A DNA stretch of 64,000 nt from Glandiceps talaboti (GCF_964340395.1 NC_135551.1:12707003-12771002), one strand, 5' to 3'. Positions 13,401 through 26,786 are shown, counted from the stretch's first letter. The notes: generated by a model from the letters alone, not told the origin. Translations and numbers: made by a program.

Positions 13401-16400
13401 ACATAACTAGTAGTCTTAGTGTATGGCCTATACATAACTGGTAGTCTTAGTGTATGGCCTATACATAACTGTTAGTCTTAGTGTATGGCCTATACATAAT
13501 TGGTAGTCTTAGTGTATGACCTATACATAACTAGTAGTCTTAGTGTATGACCTATACATAACTAGTAGTCTTAGTGTATGACCTATACATAACTAGTAGT
13601 CTTAGTGTATGACCTATACATAACCAGTAGTCTTAGTGTATGGCCTATGCATAACCAGTAGTCTTAGTGTATGGCCTATACATAACTAGTAGTCTTAGTG
13701 TATGACCTATACATAACTAGTAGTCTTAGTGTATGACCTATACATAACTAGTAGTCTTAGTGTATGACCTATACATAACTAGTAGTCTTAGTGTATGACC
13801 TATGCCTAACTAGTAGTCTTAGTGTATGGCCTATGCCTAACTAGTAGTCTTAGTGTATGGCCTATACATAACTAGTAGTCTTAGTGTATGACCTATACAT
13901 AACCGGTAGTCTTAGTGTATGACCTATACACAACTAGTAGTCTTAGTGTATGACCTATACATAACCAGTAGTCTTAGTGTATGGCCTATACATAACTAGT
14001 AGTCTTAGTGTATGACCTATACATAACCAGTAGTCTTAGTGTATGACCTATACATAACTAGTAGTCTTAGTGTATGACCTATACATAACCAGTAGTCTTA
14101 GTGTATGGCCTATACATAACTAGTAGTCTTAGTGTATGACCTATACATAACCAGTAGTCTTAGTGTATGACCTATACACAACTAGTAGTCTTAGTGTATG
14201 ACCTATACATAACTAGTAGTCTTAGTGTATGACCTATACATAACTAGTAGTCTTAGTGTATGACCTATACACAACTAGTAGTCTTAGTGTATGGCCTATA
14301 CATAACTAGTAGTCTTAGTGTATGGCCTATACATAACCAGTAGTCTTAGTGTATGACCTATACATAACTAGTAGTCTTAGTGTATGACCTATACATAACT
14401 AGTAGTCTTAGTGTATGACCTATACATAACTAGTAGTCTTAGTGTATGACCTATACATAACTAGTAGTCTTAGTGTATGGCCTATACATAACTAGTAGTC
14501 TTAGTGTATGACCTATACATAACTAGTAGTCTTAGTGTATGACCTATACATAACTAGTAGTCTTAGTGTATGACCTATACATAACTAGTAGTCTTAGTGT
14601 ATGACCTATACATAACTAGTAGTCTTAGTGTATGACCTATGCTTAACTAGTAGTCTTAGTGTATGACCTATACATAACTAGTAGTCTTAGTGTATGACCT
14701 ATACATAACTAGTAGTCTTAGTGTATGGCCTATACATAACCAGTAGTCTTAGTGTATGGCCTATACATAACTGGTAGTCTTAGTGTATGGCCTATACATA
14801 ACTAGTAGTCTTAGTGTATGGCCTATACATAACTGGTAGTCTTAGTGTATGGCCTATACATAACCAGTAGTCTTAGTGTATGGCCTATACATAACTGGTA
14901 GTCTTAGTGTATGGCCTATACATAACCAGTAGTCTTAGTGTATGGCCTATACATAACTGGTAGTCTTAGTGTATGGCCTATACATAACTAGTAGTCTTAG
15001 TGTATGGCCTATACATAACCAGTAGTCTTAGTGTATGGCCTATACATAACTAGTAGTCTTAGTGTATGACCTATGCATAACTAGTAGTCTTAGTGTATGA
15101 CCTATACATAACTAGTAGTCTTAGTGTATGACCTATACATAACTAGTAGTCTTAGTGTATGACCTATACATAACTGGTAGTCTTAGTGTATGGCCTATAC
15201 ATAACTGGTAGTCTTAGTGTATGGCCTATACATAACTAGTAGTCTTAGTGTATGGCCTATACATAACCAGTAGTCTTAGTGTATGGCCTATACATAACTA
15301 GTAGTCTTAGTGTATGACCTATGCATAACTAGTAGTCTTAGTGTATGACCTATACATAACTAGTAGTCTTAGTGTATGACCTATACATAACTAGTAGTCT
15401 TAGTGTATGACCTATACATAACTAGTAGTCTTAGTGTATGGCCTATACATAACTGGTAGTCTTAGTGTATGGCCTATACATAACTAGTAGTCTTAGTGTA
15501 TGGCCTATACATAACTGTTAGTCTTGGTGTATGGCATATACATAACTAGTAGTCTTAGTGTATGGCCTATACACAACTAGTAGTCTTAGTGTATGGTCTA
15601 TAAATAACCAGTAGTCTTAGTGTATGGCCTATACATAACTAGTAGTCTTAGTGTATGGTCTATACATAACTAGTAGTCTTAGTGTATGGTCTATACATAA
15701 CCAGTAGTCTTAGTGTATGGTCTATACATAACTGGTAGTCTTAGTGTATGGTCTATAAATAACCAGTAGTCTTAGTGTATGACCTATGCCTAACTAGTAG
15801 TCTTAGTGTATGGCCTATACATAACTAGTAGTCTTAGTGTATGACCTATACATAACTAGTAGTCTTAGTGTATGGCCTATGCATAACTAGTAGTCTTAGT
15901 GTATGACCTATACATAACTAGTAGTCTTAGTGTATGGCCTATACATAACTAGTAGTCTTAGTGTATGACCTATACATAACTAGTAGTCTTAGTGTATGGC
16001 CTATACATAACTAGTAGTCTTAGTGTATGGCCTATACATAACTAGTAGTCTTAGTGTATGACCTATACATAACTAGTAGTCTTAGTGTATGGCCTATACA
16101 TAACTAGTAGTCTTAGTGTATGACCTATACATAACTAGTAGTCTTAGTGTATGACCTATACATAACTAGTAGTCTTAGTGTATGACCTATACATAACTAG
16201 TAGTCTTAGTGTATGACCTATACATAACTAGTAGTCTTAGTGTATGACCTATACATAACTAGTAGTCTTAGTGTATGGCCTATACATAACTAGTAGTCTT
16301 AGTGTATGACCTATACATAACTAGTAGTCTTAGTGTATGACCTATACACAACCAGTAGTCTTAGTGTATGGCCTATACATAACTAGTAGTCTTAGTGTAT

Positions 16401-16766
16401 GGCCTATACATAACTGGTAGTCTTAGTGTATGGCCTATACATAACCAGTAGTCTTAGTGTATGGTCTATACATAACTGGTAGTCTTAGTGTATGGCCTAT
16501 ACATAACTGGTAGTCTTAGTGTATGGCCTATACATAACCAGTAGTCTTAGTGTATGGCCTATACATAACTGGTAGTCTTAGTGTATGGCCTATACATAAC
16601 TGGTAGTCTTAGTGTATGGCCTATACATAACCAGTAGTCTTAGTGTATGGCCTATACATAACTGGTAGTCTTAGTGTATGGCCTATACATAACCAGTAGT
16701 CTTAGTGTATGGTCTATGCATAACTGGTAGTCTTAGTGTATGGCCTATACATAAGTAGTAGTCTTA

Positions 16767-18124
16767 GGGAGCGATCAGTTTTTTACGGCCGGGGGGGGGG
16801 GGGGGGTAAATGGGGGGGGGGAGGTGGCACCTCAATTTGGGACTCAAAGAATAAGGGCTGGGTCACCCTATTTTCAATAACTGAACGAAATCATGAACCA
16901 CCCTGCTGTACCTAAGTTTCCGTTCAGCAAATGTATACAATATTACATAAACAATGGCTACAAATATACGTTCAAATATAACATAAAGTCTTTGTCTCTT
17001 GATACATCCCAAGCATATGACATGGAGTCACAACATTGCACCTTTTAAACAACAGTTTTGTTAGAAATGACTTCTCAGTATTACAGGCCATTAGTTGCAT
17101 TGTGTCATGATGTGGTCTAAAAACTTGCATGTGTAGCTGTACAAGTAACATATAAGAAATGAAATACCTTGAAATTTACTGGATGGACTGACTCTAAAAT
17201 ATGTTGAATTGCACACAAACATAGCCAATAGAGACTTACTTTCAAATAATTTAATGAATTTGTATCTCTAAATGGTAACTGACCTCCACTGTGCATGTTT
17301 TCCCCAAATTTTCTCACTTTCTACTTGATCTTTTTTAAAATAATTATTTGTGTCCATATGACTTGAAATGATTTAAACTTTTGAAACCCTGAAATTAGTG
17401 ATAATTGTATGATATAACTAAGTTGTGTTTTACTTCTGAATGGTGCTCTAAATGGCCTCCAAAAGGTGTTCATTGTTCAAAAAGCTTTTACCATGGCAGG
17501 GGGACACCCCCTCCCAACCCCCGCGCTTGTATAGCAGGCGCGAACGTGCTTAGCATGCACTTCTCCCATACTTTTTCCAGTTCTCTCTCTACTTTGAAAC
17601 TTACTGAAGCCCATAGGTTTACAATTCTATTAACTCCATTTCTAATATTGTACTTTATAATTTACTGAATTAATGGTAATAGTTCACCCAATCTAAGAGA
17701 TTGAGTTACCAAATTACCAAATACCAAATTATAAATATTTTGCATGCCCATGAACACACAATCATACTTCTCATAGGGTTCCTGTCTAAAGAGCTTTATA
17801 CATATGAATCATTGGATTTGGGACAGCAATTTACCAGATACACTTAAAATTACTGTAAATGTAAGAAGTAAAATTAACTATGCAGTGTGCTGTATTGTGC
17901 TTTGAAAATCTAGAGTGTCTTTTGCAAGAACATGAAGAATTTTTCTTATCGACAGATGTGGGGTGGGGGGTGGGTGTTAGTGTGTTTTTTTACTTGTCGG
18001 GGGGGGGGGGGGGGGTGGGTGGGTCGGATTGTTTTGTGGATGAATCTCAGGGGTCGCTCTTTTTAAGTACAACACAAACAAGAAGTCACCGGCCCACCCC
18101 CGGCCGTAAAAACTGATCGCTCCC
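16767..18124. mobile_element. MITE-like DNA transposon (copy 1) inside the satellite, TTA target duplication
   Basis: A 1358-bp non-satellite block with terminal inverted repeats of about 28 bp (GGGAGCGATCAGTTTTT, then ACGGCCGGGGG). It is flanked by TTA on both sides (16764-16766 and 18125-18127). A 3-bp TWA duplication and GG-starting ends point to the PIF/Harbinger superfamily. No transposase frame is present, so it is non-autonomous. Long G runs sit just inside both ends (about 16791-16820 and 17994-18016). The satellite phase continues across the insertion. Confidence 0.85.
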
Positions 18125-20576
18125 TTAGTGTATGACCTATACATAACCAGCAGCCTTAGTGTATGGCCTATACATAACCAATAGTCTTAGTGTATGACCT
18201 ATACATAACTAGTAGTCTTAGTGTATGGCCTATGCTTAACCAGTAGTCTTAGTGTATGGCCTATACATAACTAGTAGTCTTAGTGTATGACCTATACATA
18301 ACTAGTAGTCTTAGTGTGTGGCCTATACATAACTAGTAGTCTTAGTGTGTGGCCTATACATAACTGGTAGTCTTAGTGTATGGCCTATACATAATTGGTA
18401 GTCTTAGTGTATGACCTATACATAACTAGTAGTCTTAGTGTATGACCTATGCTTAACTAGTAGTCTTAGTGTATGGCCTATACATAACTGGTAGTCTTAG
18501 TGTATGGCCTATACATAACTAGTAGTCTTAGTGTATGGCCTATACATAACTAGTAGTCTTAGTGTATGACCTATGCTTAACTAGTAGTCTTAGTGTATGG
18601 CCTATACATAACTAGTAGTCTTAGTGTATGACCTATACATAACTAGTAGTCTTAGTGTATGACCTATACATAACTAGTAGTCTTAGTGTATGGACTATAC
18701 ATAACTAGTAGTCTTAGTGTATGACCTATACATAACTAGTAGTCTTAGTGTATGGCCTATACATAACTAGTAGTCTTAGTGTATGACCTATACATAACTA
18801 GTAGTCTTAGTGTATGGCCTATACATAACTAGTAGTCTTAGTGTATGGCCTATGCTTAACTAGTAGTCTTAGTGTATGGCCTATACATAACTAGTAGTCT
18901 TAGTGTATGACCTATACATAACTAGTAGTCTTAGTGTATGGCCTATACATAACTAGTAGTCTTAGTGTATGACCTATGCTTAACTAGTAGTCTTAGTGTA
19001 TGACCTATACATAACTAGTAGTCTTAGTGTATGACCTATACATAACTAGTAGTCTTAGTGTATGGCCTATACATAACTAGTAGTCTTAGTGTATGACCTA
19101 TACATAACTGGTAGTCTTAGTGTATGGCATATACATAACCAGTAGTCTTAGTGTATGGCCTATACATAACTAGTAGTCTTAGTGTATGGCCTATACATAA
19201 CTGGTAGTCTTAGTGTATGACCTATACATAACTGGTAGTCTTAGTGTATGGCCTATACATAACTAGTAGTCTTAGTGTATGGTCTATACATAACTGGTAG
19301 TCTTAGTGTATGGTCTATAAATAACCAGTAGTCTTAGTGTATGACCTATACATAACTAGTAGTCTTAGTGTATGGCCTATACATAACTAGTAGTCTTAGT
19401 GTATGACCTATACATAACCAGTAGTCTTAGTGTATGACCTATACATAACTAGTAGTCTTAGTGTATGACCTATACATAACTAGTAGTCTTAGTGTATGGC
19501 CTATACATAACTAGTAGTCTTAGTGTATGGCCTATACATAACTAGTAGTCTTAGTGTATGACCTATGCATAACTAGTAGTCTTAGTGTATGGCCTACGCA
19601 TAACTAGTAGTCTTAGTGTATGACCTATACATAACTAGTAGTCTTAGTGTATGACCTATACATAACTAGTAGTCTTAGTGTATGGCCTATACATAACTAG
19701 TAGTCTTAGTGTATGGCCTATACATAACTAGTAGTCTTAGTGTATGACCTATGCATAACTAGTAGTCTTAGTGTATGGCCTACGCATAACTAGTAGTCTT
19801 AGTGTATGACCTATACATAACTAGTAGTCTTAGTGTATGACCTATACATAACTAGTAGTCTTAGTGTATGGCCTATACATAACCAGTAGTCTTAGTGTAT
19901 GGCCTACGCATAACCAGTAGTCTTAGTGTGTGGCCTATACATAACTGGTAGTCTTAGTGTATGGCCTATACATAACCAGTAGTCTTAGTGTATGGCCTAT
20001 ACATAACTGGTAGTCTTAGTGTATGGCCTATACATAACTGGTAGTCTTAGTGTATGGTCTATACATAACTGGTAGTCTTAGTGTATGGCCTATACATAAC
20101 TGGTAGTCTTAGTGTATGGCCTATACATAACTAGTAGTCTTAGTGTATGGCCTATACATAACCAGTAGTCTTAGTGTGTGGCCTATACATAACTGGTAGT
20201 CTTAGTGTATGGCCTATACATAATTGGTAGTCTTAGTGTATGGCCTATACATAACTGGTAGTCTTAGTGTATGACCTATACATAACTAGTAGTCTTAGTG
20301 TATGACCTATACATAACTAGTAGTCTTAGTGTATGGCCTATACATAACTGGTAGTCTTAGTGTATGACCTATACATAACTAGTAGTCTTAGTGTATGGCC
20401 TATACATAACTGGTAGTCTTAGTGTATGGCCTATACATAATTGGTAGTCTTAGTGTATGGCCTATACATAACTAGTAGTCTTAGTGTATGACCTATACAT
20501 AACTAGTAGTCTTAGTGTATGGCCTATACATAACTGGTAGTCTTAGTGTATGGCCTATACATAAGTAGTAGTCTTA

Positions 20577-21928
20577 GGGAGCGATCAGTTTTTTACGGCC
20601 GGGGGGGGGGGGGGGGGGTAAATGGGGGGGGGGAGGTGGCACCTCAATTTGGGACTCAAAGAATAAGGGCTGGGTCACCCTATTTTCAATAACTGAACGA
20701 AATCATGAACCACCCTGCTGTACCTAAGTTTCCGTTCAGCAAATGTATACAATATTACATAAACAATGGCTACAAATATACGTTCAAATATAACATAAAG
20801 TCTTTGTCTCTTGATACATCCCAAGCATATGACATGGAGTCACAACATTGCACCTTTTAAACAACAGTTTTGTTAGAAATGACTTCTCAGTATTACAGGC
20901 CATTAGTTGCATTGTGTCATGATGTGGTCTAAAAACTTGCATGTGTAGCTGTACAAGTAACATATAAGAAATGAAATACCTTGAAATTTACTGGATGGAC
21001 TGACTCTAAAATATGTTGAATTGCACACAAACATAGCCAATAGAGACTTACTTTCAAATAATTTAATGAATTTGTATCTCTAAATGGTAACTGACCTCCA
21101 CTGTGCATGTTTTCCCCAAATTTTCTCACTTTCTACTTGATCTTTTTTAAAATAATTATTTGTGTCCATATGACTTGAAATGATTTAAACTTTTGAAACC
21201 CTGAAATTAGTGATAATTGTATGATATAACTAAGTTGTGTTTTACTTCTGAATGGTGCTCTAAATGGCCTCCAAAAGGTGTTCATTGTTCAAAAGCTTTT
21301 ACCATGGCAGGGGGACACCCCCTCCCAACCCCCGCGCTTGTATAGCAGGCGCGAACGTGCTTAGCATGCACTTCTCCCATACTTTTTCCAGTTCTCTCTC
21401 TACTTTGAAACTTACTGAAGCCCATAGGTTTACAATTCTATTAACTCCATTTCTAATATTGTACTTTATAATTTACTGAATTAATGGTAATAGTTCACCC
21501 AATCTAAGAGATTGAGTTACCAAATTACCAAATACCAAATTATAAATATTTTGCATGCCCATGAACACACAATCATACTTCTCATAGGGTTCCTGTCTAA
21601 AGAGCTTTATACATATGAATCATTGGATTTGGGACAGCAATTTACCAGATACACTTAAAATTACTGTAAATGTAAGAAGTAAAATTAACTATGCAGTGTG
21701 CTGTATTGTGCTTTGAAAATCTAGAGTGTCTTTTGCAAGAACATGAAGAATTTTTCTTATCGACAGATGTGGGGTGGGGGGTGGGTGTTAGTGTGTTTTT
21801 TTACTTGTCGGGGGGGGGGGGGGTGGGTCGGATTGTTTTGTGGATGAATCTCAGGGGTCGCTCTTTTTAAGTACAACACAAACAAGAAGTCACCGGCCCA
21901 CCCCCGGCCGTAAAAACTGATCGCTCCC
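20577..21928. mobile_element. Same MITE, copy 2, carried by a satellite duplication
   Basis: A 1352-bp near-identical copy of the block at 16767. Visible differences are mostly G-run lengths. The same TTA lies on both sides. The immediate flanks also match copy 1: the rare ATAAGTAGTAG variant on the left, and CCAGCAGCCTTAG followed by CCAATAGTCTTAG on the right. The shared rare flank variants show that it arose by duplication of a satellite segment containing the MITE, with an offset of 3810 bp, and not by a second transposition. Confidence 0.9.
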
Positions 21929-24876
21929 TTAGTGTATGACCTATACATAACCAGCAGCCTTAGTGTATGGCCTATACATAACCAATAGTCTTAGTGTATG
22001 ACCTACACATAACTGGTAGTCTTAGTGTATGGCCTATACATAACTGGTAGTCTTAGTGTATGGCCTATACATAACTAGTAGTCTTAGTGTATGGACTATA
22101 CATAACTGGTAGTCTTAGTGTATGACCTATACATAACTAGTAGTCTTAGTGTATGGTCTATACATAACTGGTAGTCTTAGTGTATGGCCTATGCTTAACT
22201 AGTAGTCTTAGTGTATGGTCTATACATAATTGGTAGTCTTAGTGTATGGACTATACATAACTGGTAGTCTTAGTGTATGACCTATACATAACTAGTAGTC
22301 TTAGTGTATGGTCTATACATAATTGGTAGTCTTAGTGTATGGCCTATACATAACCAGTAGTCTTAGTGTATGACCTATACATAACTAGTAGTCTTAGTGT
22401 ATGGCCTATACATAACTGGTAGTCTTAGTGTATGGCCTATACATAACTGGTAGTCTTAGTGTATGGTCTATACATAACTGGTAGTCTTAGTGTATGACCT
22501 ATACATAACCAGTAGTCTTAGTGTATGACCTATACATAACTGGTAGTCTTAGTGTATGACCTATACATAACTAGTAGTCTTAGTGTATGACCTATACATA
22601 ACTAGTAGTCTTAGTGTATGGCCTATACATAACTAGTAGTCTTAGTGTATGACCTATACATAACTAGTAGTCTTAGTGTATGGCCTATACATAACTAGTA
22701 GTCTTAGTGTATGACCTATACATAACTAGTAGTCTTAGTGTATGGCCTATACATAACTAGTAGTCTTAGTGTATGGCCTATACATAACTAGTAGTCTTAG
22801 TGTATGACCTATACATAACTAGTAGTCTTAGTGTATGACCTATGCTTAACTAGTAGTCTTAGTGTATGGCCTATACATAACTAGTAGTCTTAGTGTATGG
22901 CCTATACATAACTAGTAGTCTTAGTGTATGGCCTATGCATAACTAGTAGTCTTAGTGTATGGCCTATACATAACTGGTAGTCTTAGTGTATGACCTATAC
23001 ATAACTGGTAGTCTTAGTGTATGGCCTATACATAACTAGTAGTCTTAGTGTATGGCCTATACATAACTAGTAGTCTTAGTGTATGGCCTATACATAACTA
23101 GTAGTCTTAGTGTATGACCTATACATAACCAGTAGTCTTAGTGTATGGCCTATGCATAACCAGTAGTCTTAGTGTGTGGCCTATACATAACTAGTAGTCT
23201 TAGTGTATGACCTATACATAACTAGTAGTCTTAGTGTATGGCCTATACATAACTAGTAGTCTTAGTGTATGGCCTATACATAACTAGTAGTCTTAGTGTA
23301 TGACCTATACATAACTAGTAGTCTTAGTGTATGACCTATGCTTAACTAGTAGTCTTAGTGTATGGCCTATACATAACTAGTAGTCTTAGTGTATGGCCTA
23401 TACATAACTAGTAGTCTTAGTGTATGGCCTATACATAACCAGTAGTCTTAGTGTATGGCCTATGCATAACCAGTAGTCTTAGTGTGTGGCCTATACATAA
23501 CTGGTAGTCTTAGTGTATGGCCTATACATAACCAGTAGTCTTAGTGTATGGCCTATACATAACTGGTAGTCTTAGTGTATGGCCTATACATAACTGGTAG
23601 TCTTAGTGTATGGTCTATACATAACTGGTAGTCTTAGTGTATGGCCTATACATAACTGGTAGTCTTAGTGTATGGCCTATACATAACTAGTAGTCTTAGT
23701 GTATGGCCTATACATAACCAGTAGTCTTAGTGTGTGGCCTATACATAACTGGTAGTCTTAGTGTATGGCCTATACATAATTGGTAGTCTTAGTGTATGGC
23801 CTATACATAACTGGTAGTCTTAGTGTATGGCCTATACATAACTGGTAGTCTTAGTGTATGACCTATACATAACTAGTAGTCTTAGTGTATGGCCTATACA
23901 TAACTAGTAGTCTTAGTGTATGGCCTATACATAACCAGTAGTCTTAGTGTGTGGCCTATACATAACTGGTAGTCTTAGTGTATGGCCTATACATAACTAG
24001 TAGTCTTAGTGTATGGCCTATACATAACCAGTAGTCTTAGTGTGTGGCCTATACATAACTGGTAGTCTTAGTGTATGGCCTATACATAACTAGTAGTCTT
24101 AGTGTATGGCCTATACATAACTGGTAGTCTTAGTGTATGGCCTATACATAACTGGTAGTCTTAGTGTATGGCCTATACATAACTGGTAGTCTTAGTGTAT
24201 GGCCTATACATAACTGGTAGTCTTAGTGTATGGCCTATACATAACTGGTAGTCTTAGTGTATGGCCTATACATAACTAGTAGTCTTAGTGTATGGCCTAT
24301 ACATAACTGGTAGTCTTAGTGTATGGCCTATACATAACTAGTAGTCTTAGTGTATGGCCTATACATAACCAGTAGTCTTAGTGTATGGCCTATACATAAC
24401 CAGTAGTCTTAGTGTATGGCCTATACATAACTGGTAGTCTTAGTGTATGACCTATACATAACTAGTAGTCTTAGTGTATGACCTATACATAACTAGTAGT
24501 CTTAGTGTATGGCCTATACATAACTAGTAGTCTTAGTGTATGACCTATGCATAACTAGTAGTCTTAGTGTATGACCTATGCTTAACTAGTAGTCTTAGTG
24601 TATGACCTATGCTTAACTAGTAGTCTTAGTGTATGACCTATACATAACTAGTAGTCTTAGTGTATGACCTATACATAACTAGTAGTCTTAGTGTATGGCC
24701 TATGCATAACTAGTAGTCTTAGTGTATGACCTATACATAACTAGTAGTCTTAGTGTATGACCTATGCTTAACTAGTAGTCTTAGTGTATGACCTATACAT
24801 AACTAGTAGTCTTAGTGTATGGCCTATACATAACTAGTAGTCTTAGTGTATGGTCTATACATAACCAGTAGTCTTA

Positions 24877-25852
24877 GGGACTGGTCAGTTTCTCCAGCCT
24901 GGGGGGGCAGTGGATTCTTAAATCGGGCCCATAAAAATCACTGAACCCCCCCATCTCTTAAACCAAAACCAGGCTGACCCCCGCCCTATCACTTAATTCT
25001 AAAACATGATGACCCCCATATATAATATTCACACGACAAGTATTTTTGATCGTGACTCCCTGGGGATTTTCTTTACTCTTGAAGCCAATATTTAGGCTAT
25101 TCAGACCCTTTCAAGCGATAACGTAATCTATGCTTTATATTTTATCAGAAAGTATTCTTTATAACTTCCATAGGGTTGAAATATGTTCTTAAAAAGTTAA
25201 ATAGCATCATCATATATATACATGTAGCAAAGGTCAGCACATCTAATGGTAGTATCGTTGGTAGGGGAGATTTGGAGTTTATGGCAATTTTAGACTATCT
25301 TGGCAAACATGTCACATCTTTAAAAGACAATATCATCTCAAATTAGAATAGGGTGAAAATATTTAAGAACAGTTTAATACCATTATGACAGTAAAAAGGT
25401 TGTTGGTGCATCTGATTGTTGGTTGAATGCATGAGTGACCTCTGGGGGTTAGGGAGTCCTTGGGGTTTCCCCCCTGGCAGATCTGTGTTTTTTTGCTTCT
25501 ATTAAGGCAATGTATACCCTTTGAGGTAATATTTCCAAGCTTCGAAAAGCTAACGTAAATGTAAGTTTTAAATGAGTTTCCCATGTCACATAAAAATGGG
25601 CCCGTAACATTGGTATCGGGGCATTAATATTGCATGTACAGTCAAGTCAAATGTATGTTAGAGAACTTTAGGTGGTCATACCTAGTGTATAATAGAAACT
25701 GGAATCTGATGAGATGTGGTGATTTGTAGTGTGAATAACATGTAGTGTCCAAAATAGAAATTGTATTAATCCCTTCTGACAAGTTCATACTGATGAGTAG
25801 AACAATTTAGATTAACATATTGTATAAACTATATGGAGATTACCATTACGAA
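24877..25852. mobile_element. Third, diverged MITE-like element capping the satellite
   Basis: The satellite stops at TTA (24874-24876) and GGGACTGGTCAGTTTCTCC then AGCCTGGGGGG begins. This resembles the ends of the two elements inside the array and sits at the same unit position (after AGTCTTA). The interior does not align obviously with them. Decayed satellite resumes near 25853. I could not find the matching right terminal repeat, so the right limit is an estimate. Confidence 0.55.
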
Positions 25853-25907
25853 ACTGGTGGTCTTGGTGGATGAACTATACATAACTGGTAGTTGTGGTGT
25901 ATGAAAG
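25853..25907. repeat. Diverged remnant of the 31-bp satellite
   Basis: GAACTATACATAACTGGTAG and flanking GGTCTTGGTGGATG / GTTGTGGTGTATGA are clear but mutated units of the main satellite. They show that the array once continued past the third element. Confidence 0.75.
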
Positions 25908-26024
25908 ACCCCCAATCAAGAGATCTATGTTTGGGGTAAAGGCCGGTGTAAATTAAGGCAAGATTGTCATTTCAATATCTAGACTAATATTGAGACAACT
26001 TTCCCTCTCTCTTCTTTTTTACAG

Positions 26025-26692
26025 ATGTTATAGTTTGGCGATTTTGATGCTTAAGGAAGGTCCCACTCCAGTAAGTAATTTTACAGTGACAATCTTGACT
26101 AGATAATGGTATTATATTTTCTTGAAACTGTGATATATATATATGGGGGGGGGGGTGCTAAAGAAAGGTCATTGAGCAGTGAACACCAATGTCATCTTAG
26201 TTTAAGAAAAGTTTTGATTGATAGTAACCTAATAGCACCTGTAATATTACAGTCTGTATTTCAAACAACTATATCAATAAATACCATCCAGGAAACATTT
26301 TTTTATATACTATTAATAATGTTTTTTTTGTTCCTTCATTTTCTAGTTATTGGTAATTGTGATATTTGCCTTCTTGACAAGGAGAAGAAATGTGTGTCGA
26401 AGTGTTGGCCGTGGAAGACCTGCAATACCCATGTATGTATGTATGTATGTATGTATGTATGTATGTATGTATGTATGTATGTATGTATGTATGTATGTAT
26501 GTATGTATGTGTGTGTGTGTATGTATGTATGTATGTATCATTTTTTTGTTTGAAGGTGTTCAAAAGCATGATTTTAGACAACAATATCTGAACTCCTTTC
26601 TTAATAATCTGCAGGCTATGATACAGGAAGAAAAACTAAGCTGCCCTTTCCCTGGACCAGTAAGCCCACTTGCAAACTTCATGGAAAAGTAA
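26025..26692 (+). CDS. Candidate 3' exons of a membrane protein gene
   Basis: Three pieces fit together by phase. Exon 26025-26070 lies between a TTTTTTACAG acceptor and a GTAAGTAATT donor (CYSLAILMLKEGPTP). An exon starts at 26347 after TTCATTTTCTAG (LLVIVIFAFLTRRRNV, then a basic stretch to RPAIPM) and must end inside the following (ATGT)n run, where GTATGT donors recur every 4 bp. The last exon is 26615-26692, after TAATAATCTGCAG, ending ANFMEK and TAA. AATAAA-like motifs follow near 26871 and 26983. The product would have a hydrophobic segment followed by Arg-rich cytoplasmic sequence. The first piece starts in the phase left open by the donor at 2256, about 24 kb upstream. Family not recognised. 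Confidence 0.35.
26428..26539. repeat. (ATGT)n microsatellite
   Basis: Tetranucleotide run with a GTGT interruption near 26510. It directly follows the coding-like piece at 26347 and supplies many GTATGT donor-like sites. Confidence 0.95.
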
Positions 26693-26786
26693 TTTTATAA
26701 TGATGATTTCCTTTGTCAGTTTTTTATACTTGTATTTCTTAATTTGTTTGTGCTCGTACCCTAATGTAATACTGTAACTATAAGTT

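Larger units (their letters stand above)
10571..24876. repeat. 31-bp satellite array, about 370 units
   Basis: Head-to-tail units with core CTTAGTGTATGRCCTATAC followed by ATAAC and one of CTAGT, CTGGT or CCAGT. The spacing is 31 bp (for example 10811 to 10842). Net of two inserted elements, roughly 11.6 kb is satellite. Units differ mainly at two sites, GACC/GGCC/GGAC/GGTC and AGT/GGT/CAGT; rarer variants such as GTGTGTGG, CTATGCTTAAC and CTACGCATAAC cluster locally. There are no spacers between units. The period is close to three helical turns. Stops occur in all frames, so the array is not coding. It could be a pericentromeric or interstitial satellite; location cannot be judged here. Confidence 0.97.

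Noticed and set aside
16900-21480. Identical 66-residue frames on the minus strand at 17117 and 20929 and similar plus-strand frames at 17405 and 21264
   Set aside because: They occur only because the non-coding MITE is present twice; no motif, start context or splice support.
10571-24876. Regular 31-bp repeats as a CRISPR array
   Set aside because: Units are directly head-to-tail with no unique spacers, number in the hundreds, and sit in a spliced eukaryotic context.
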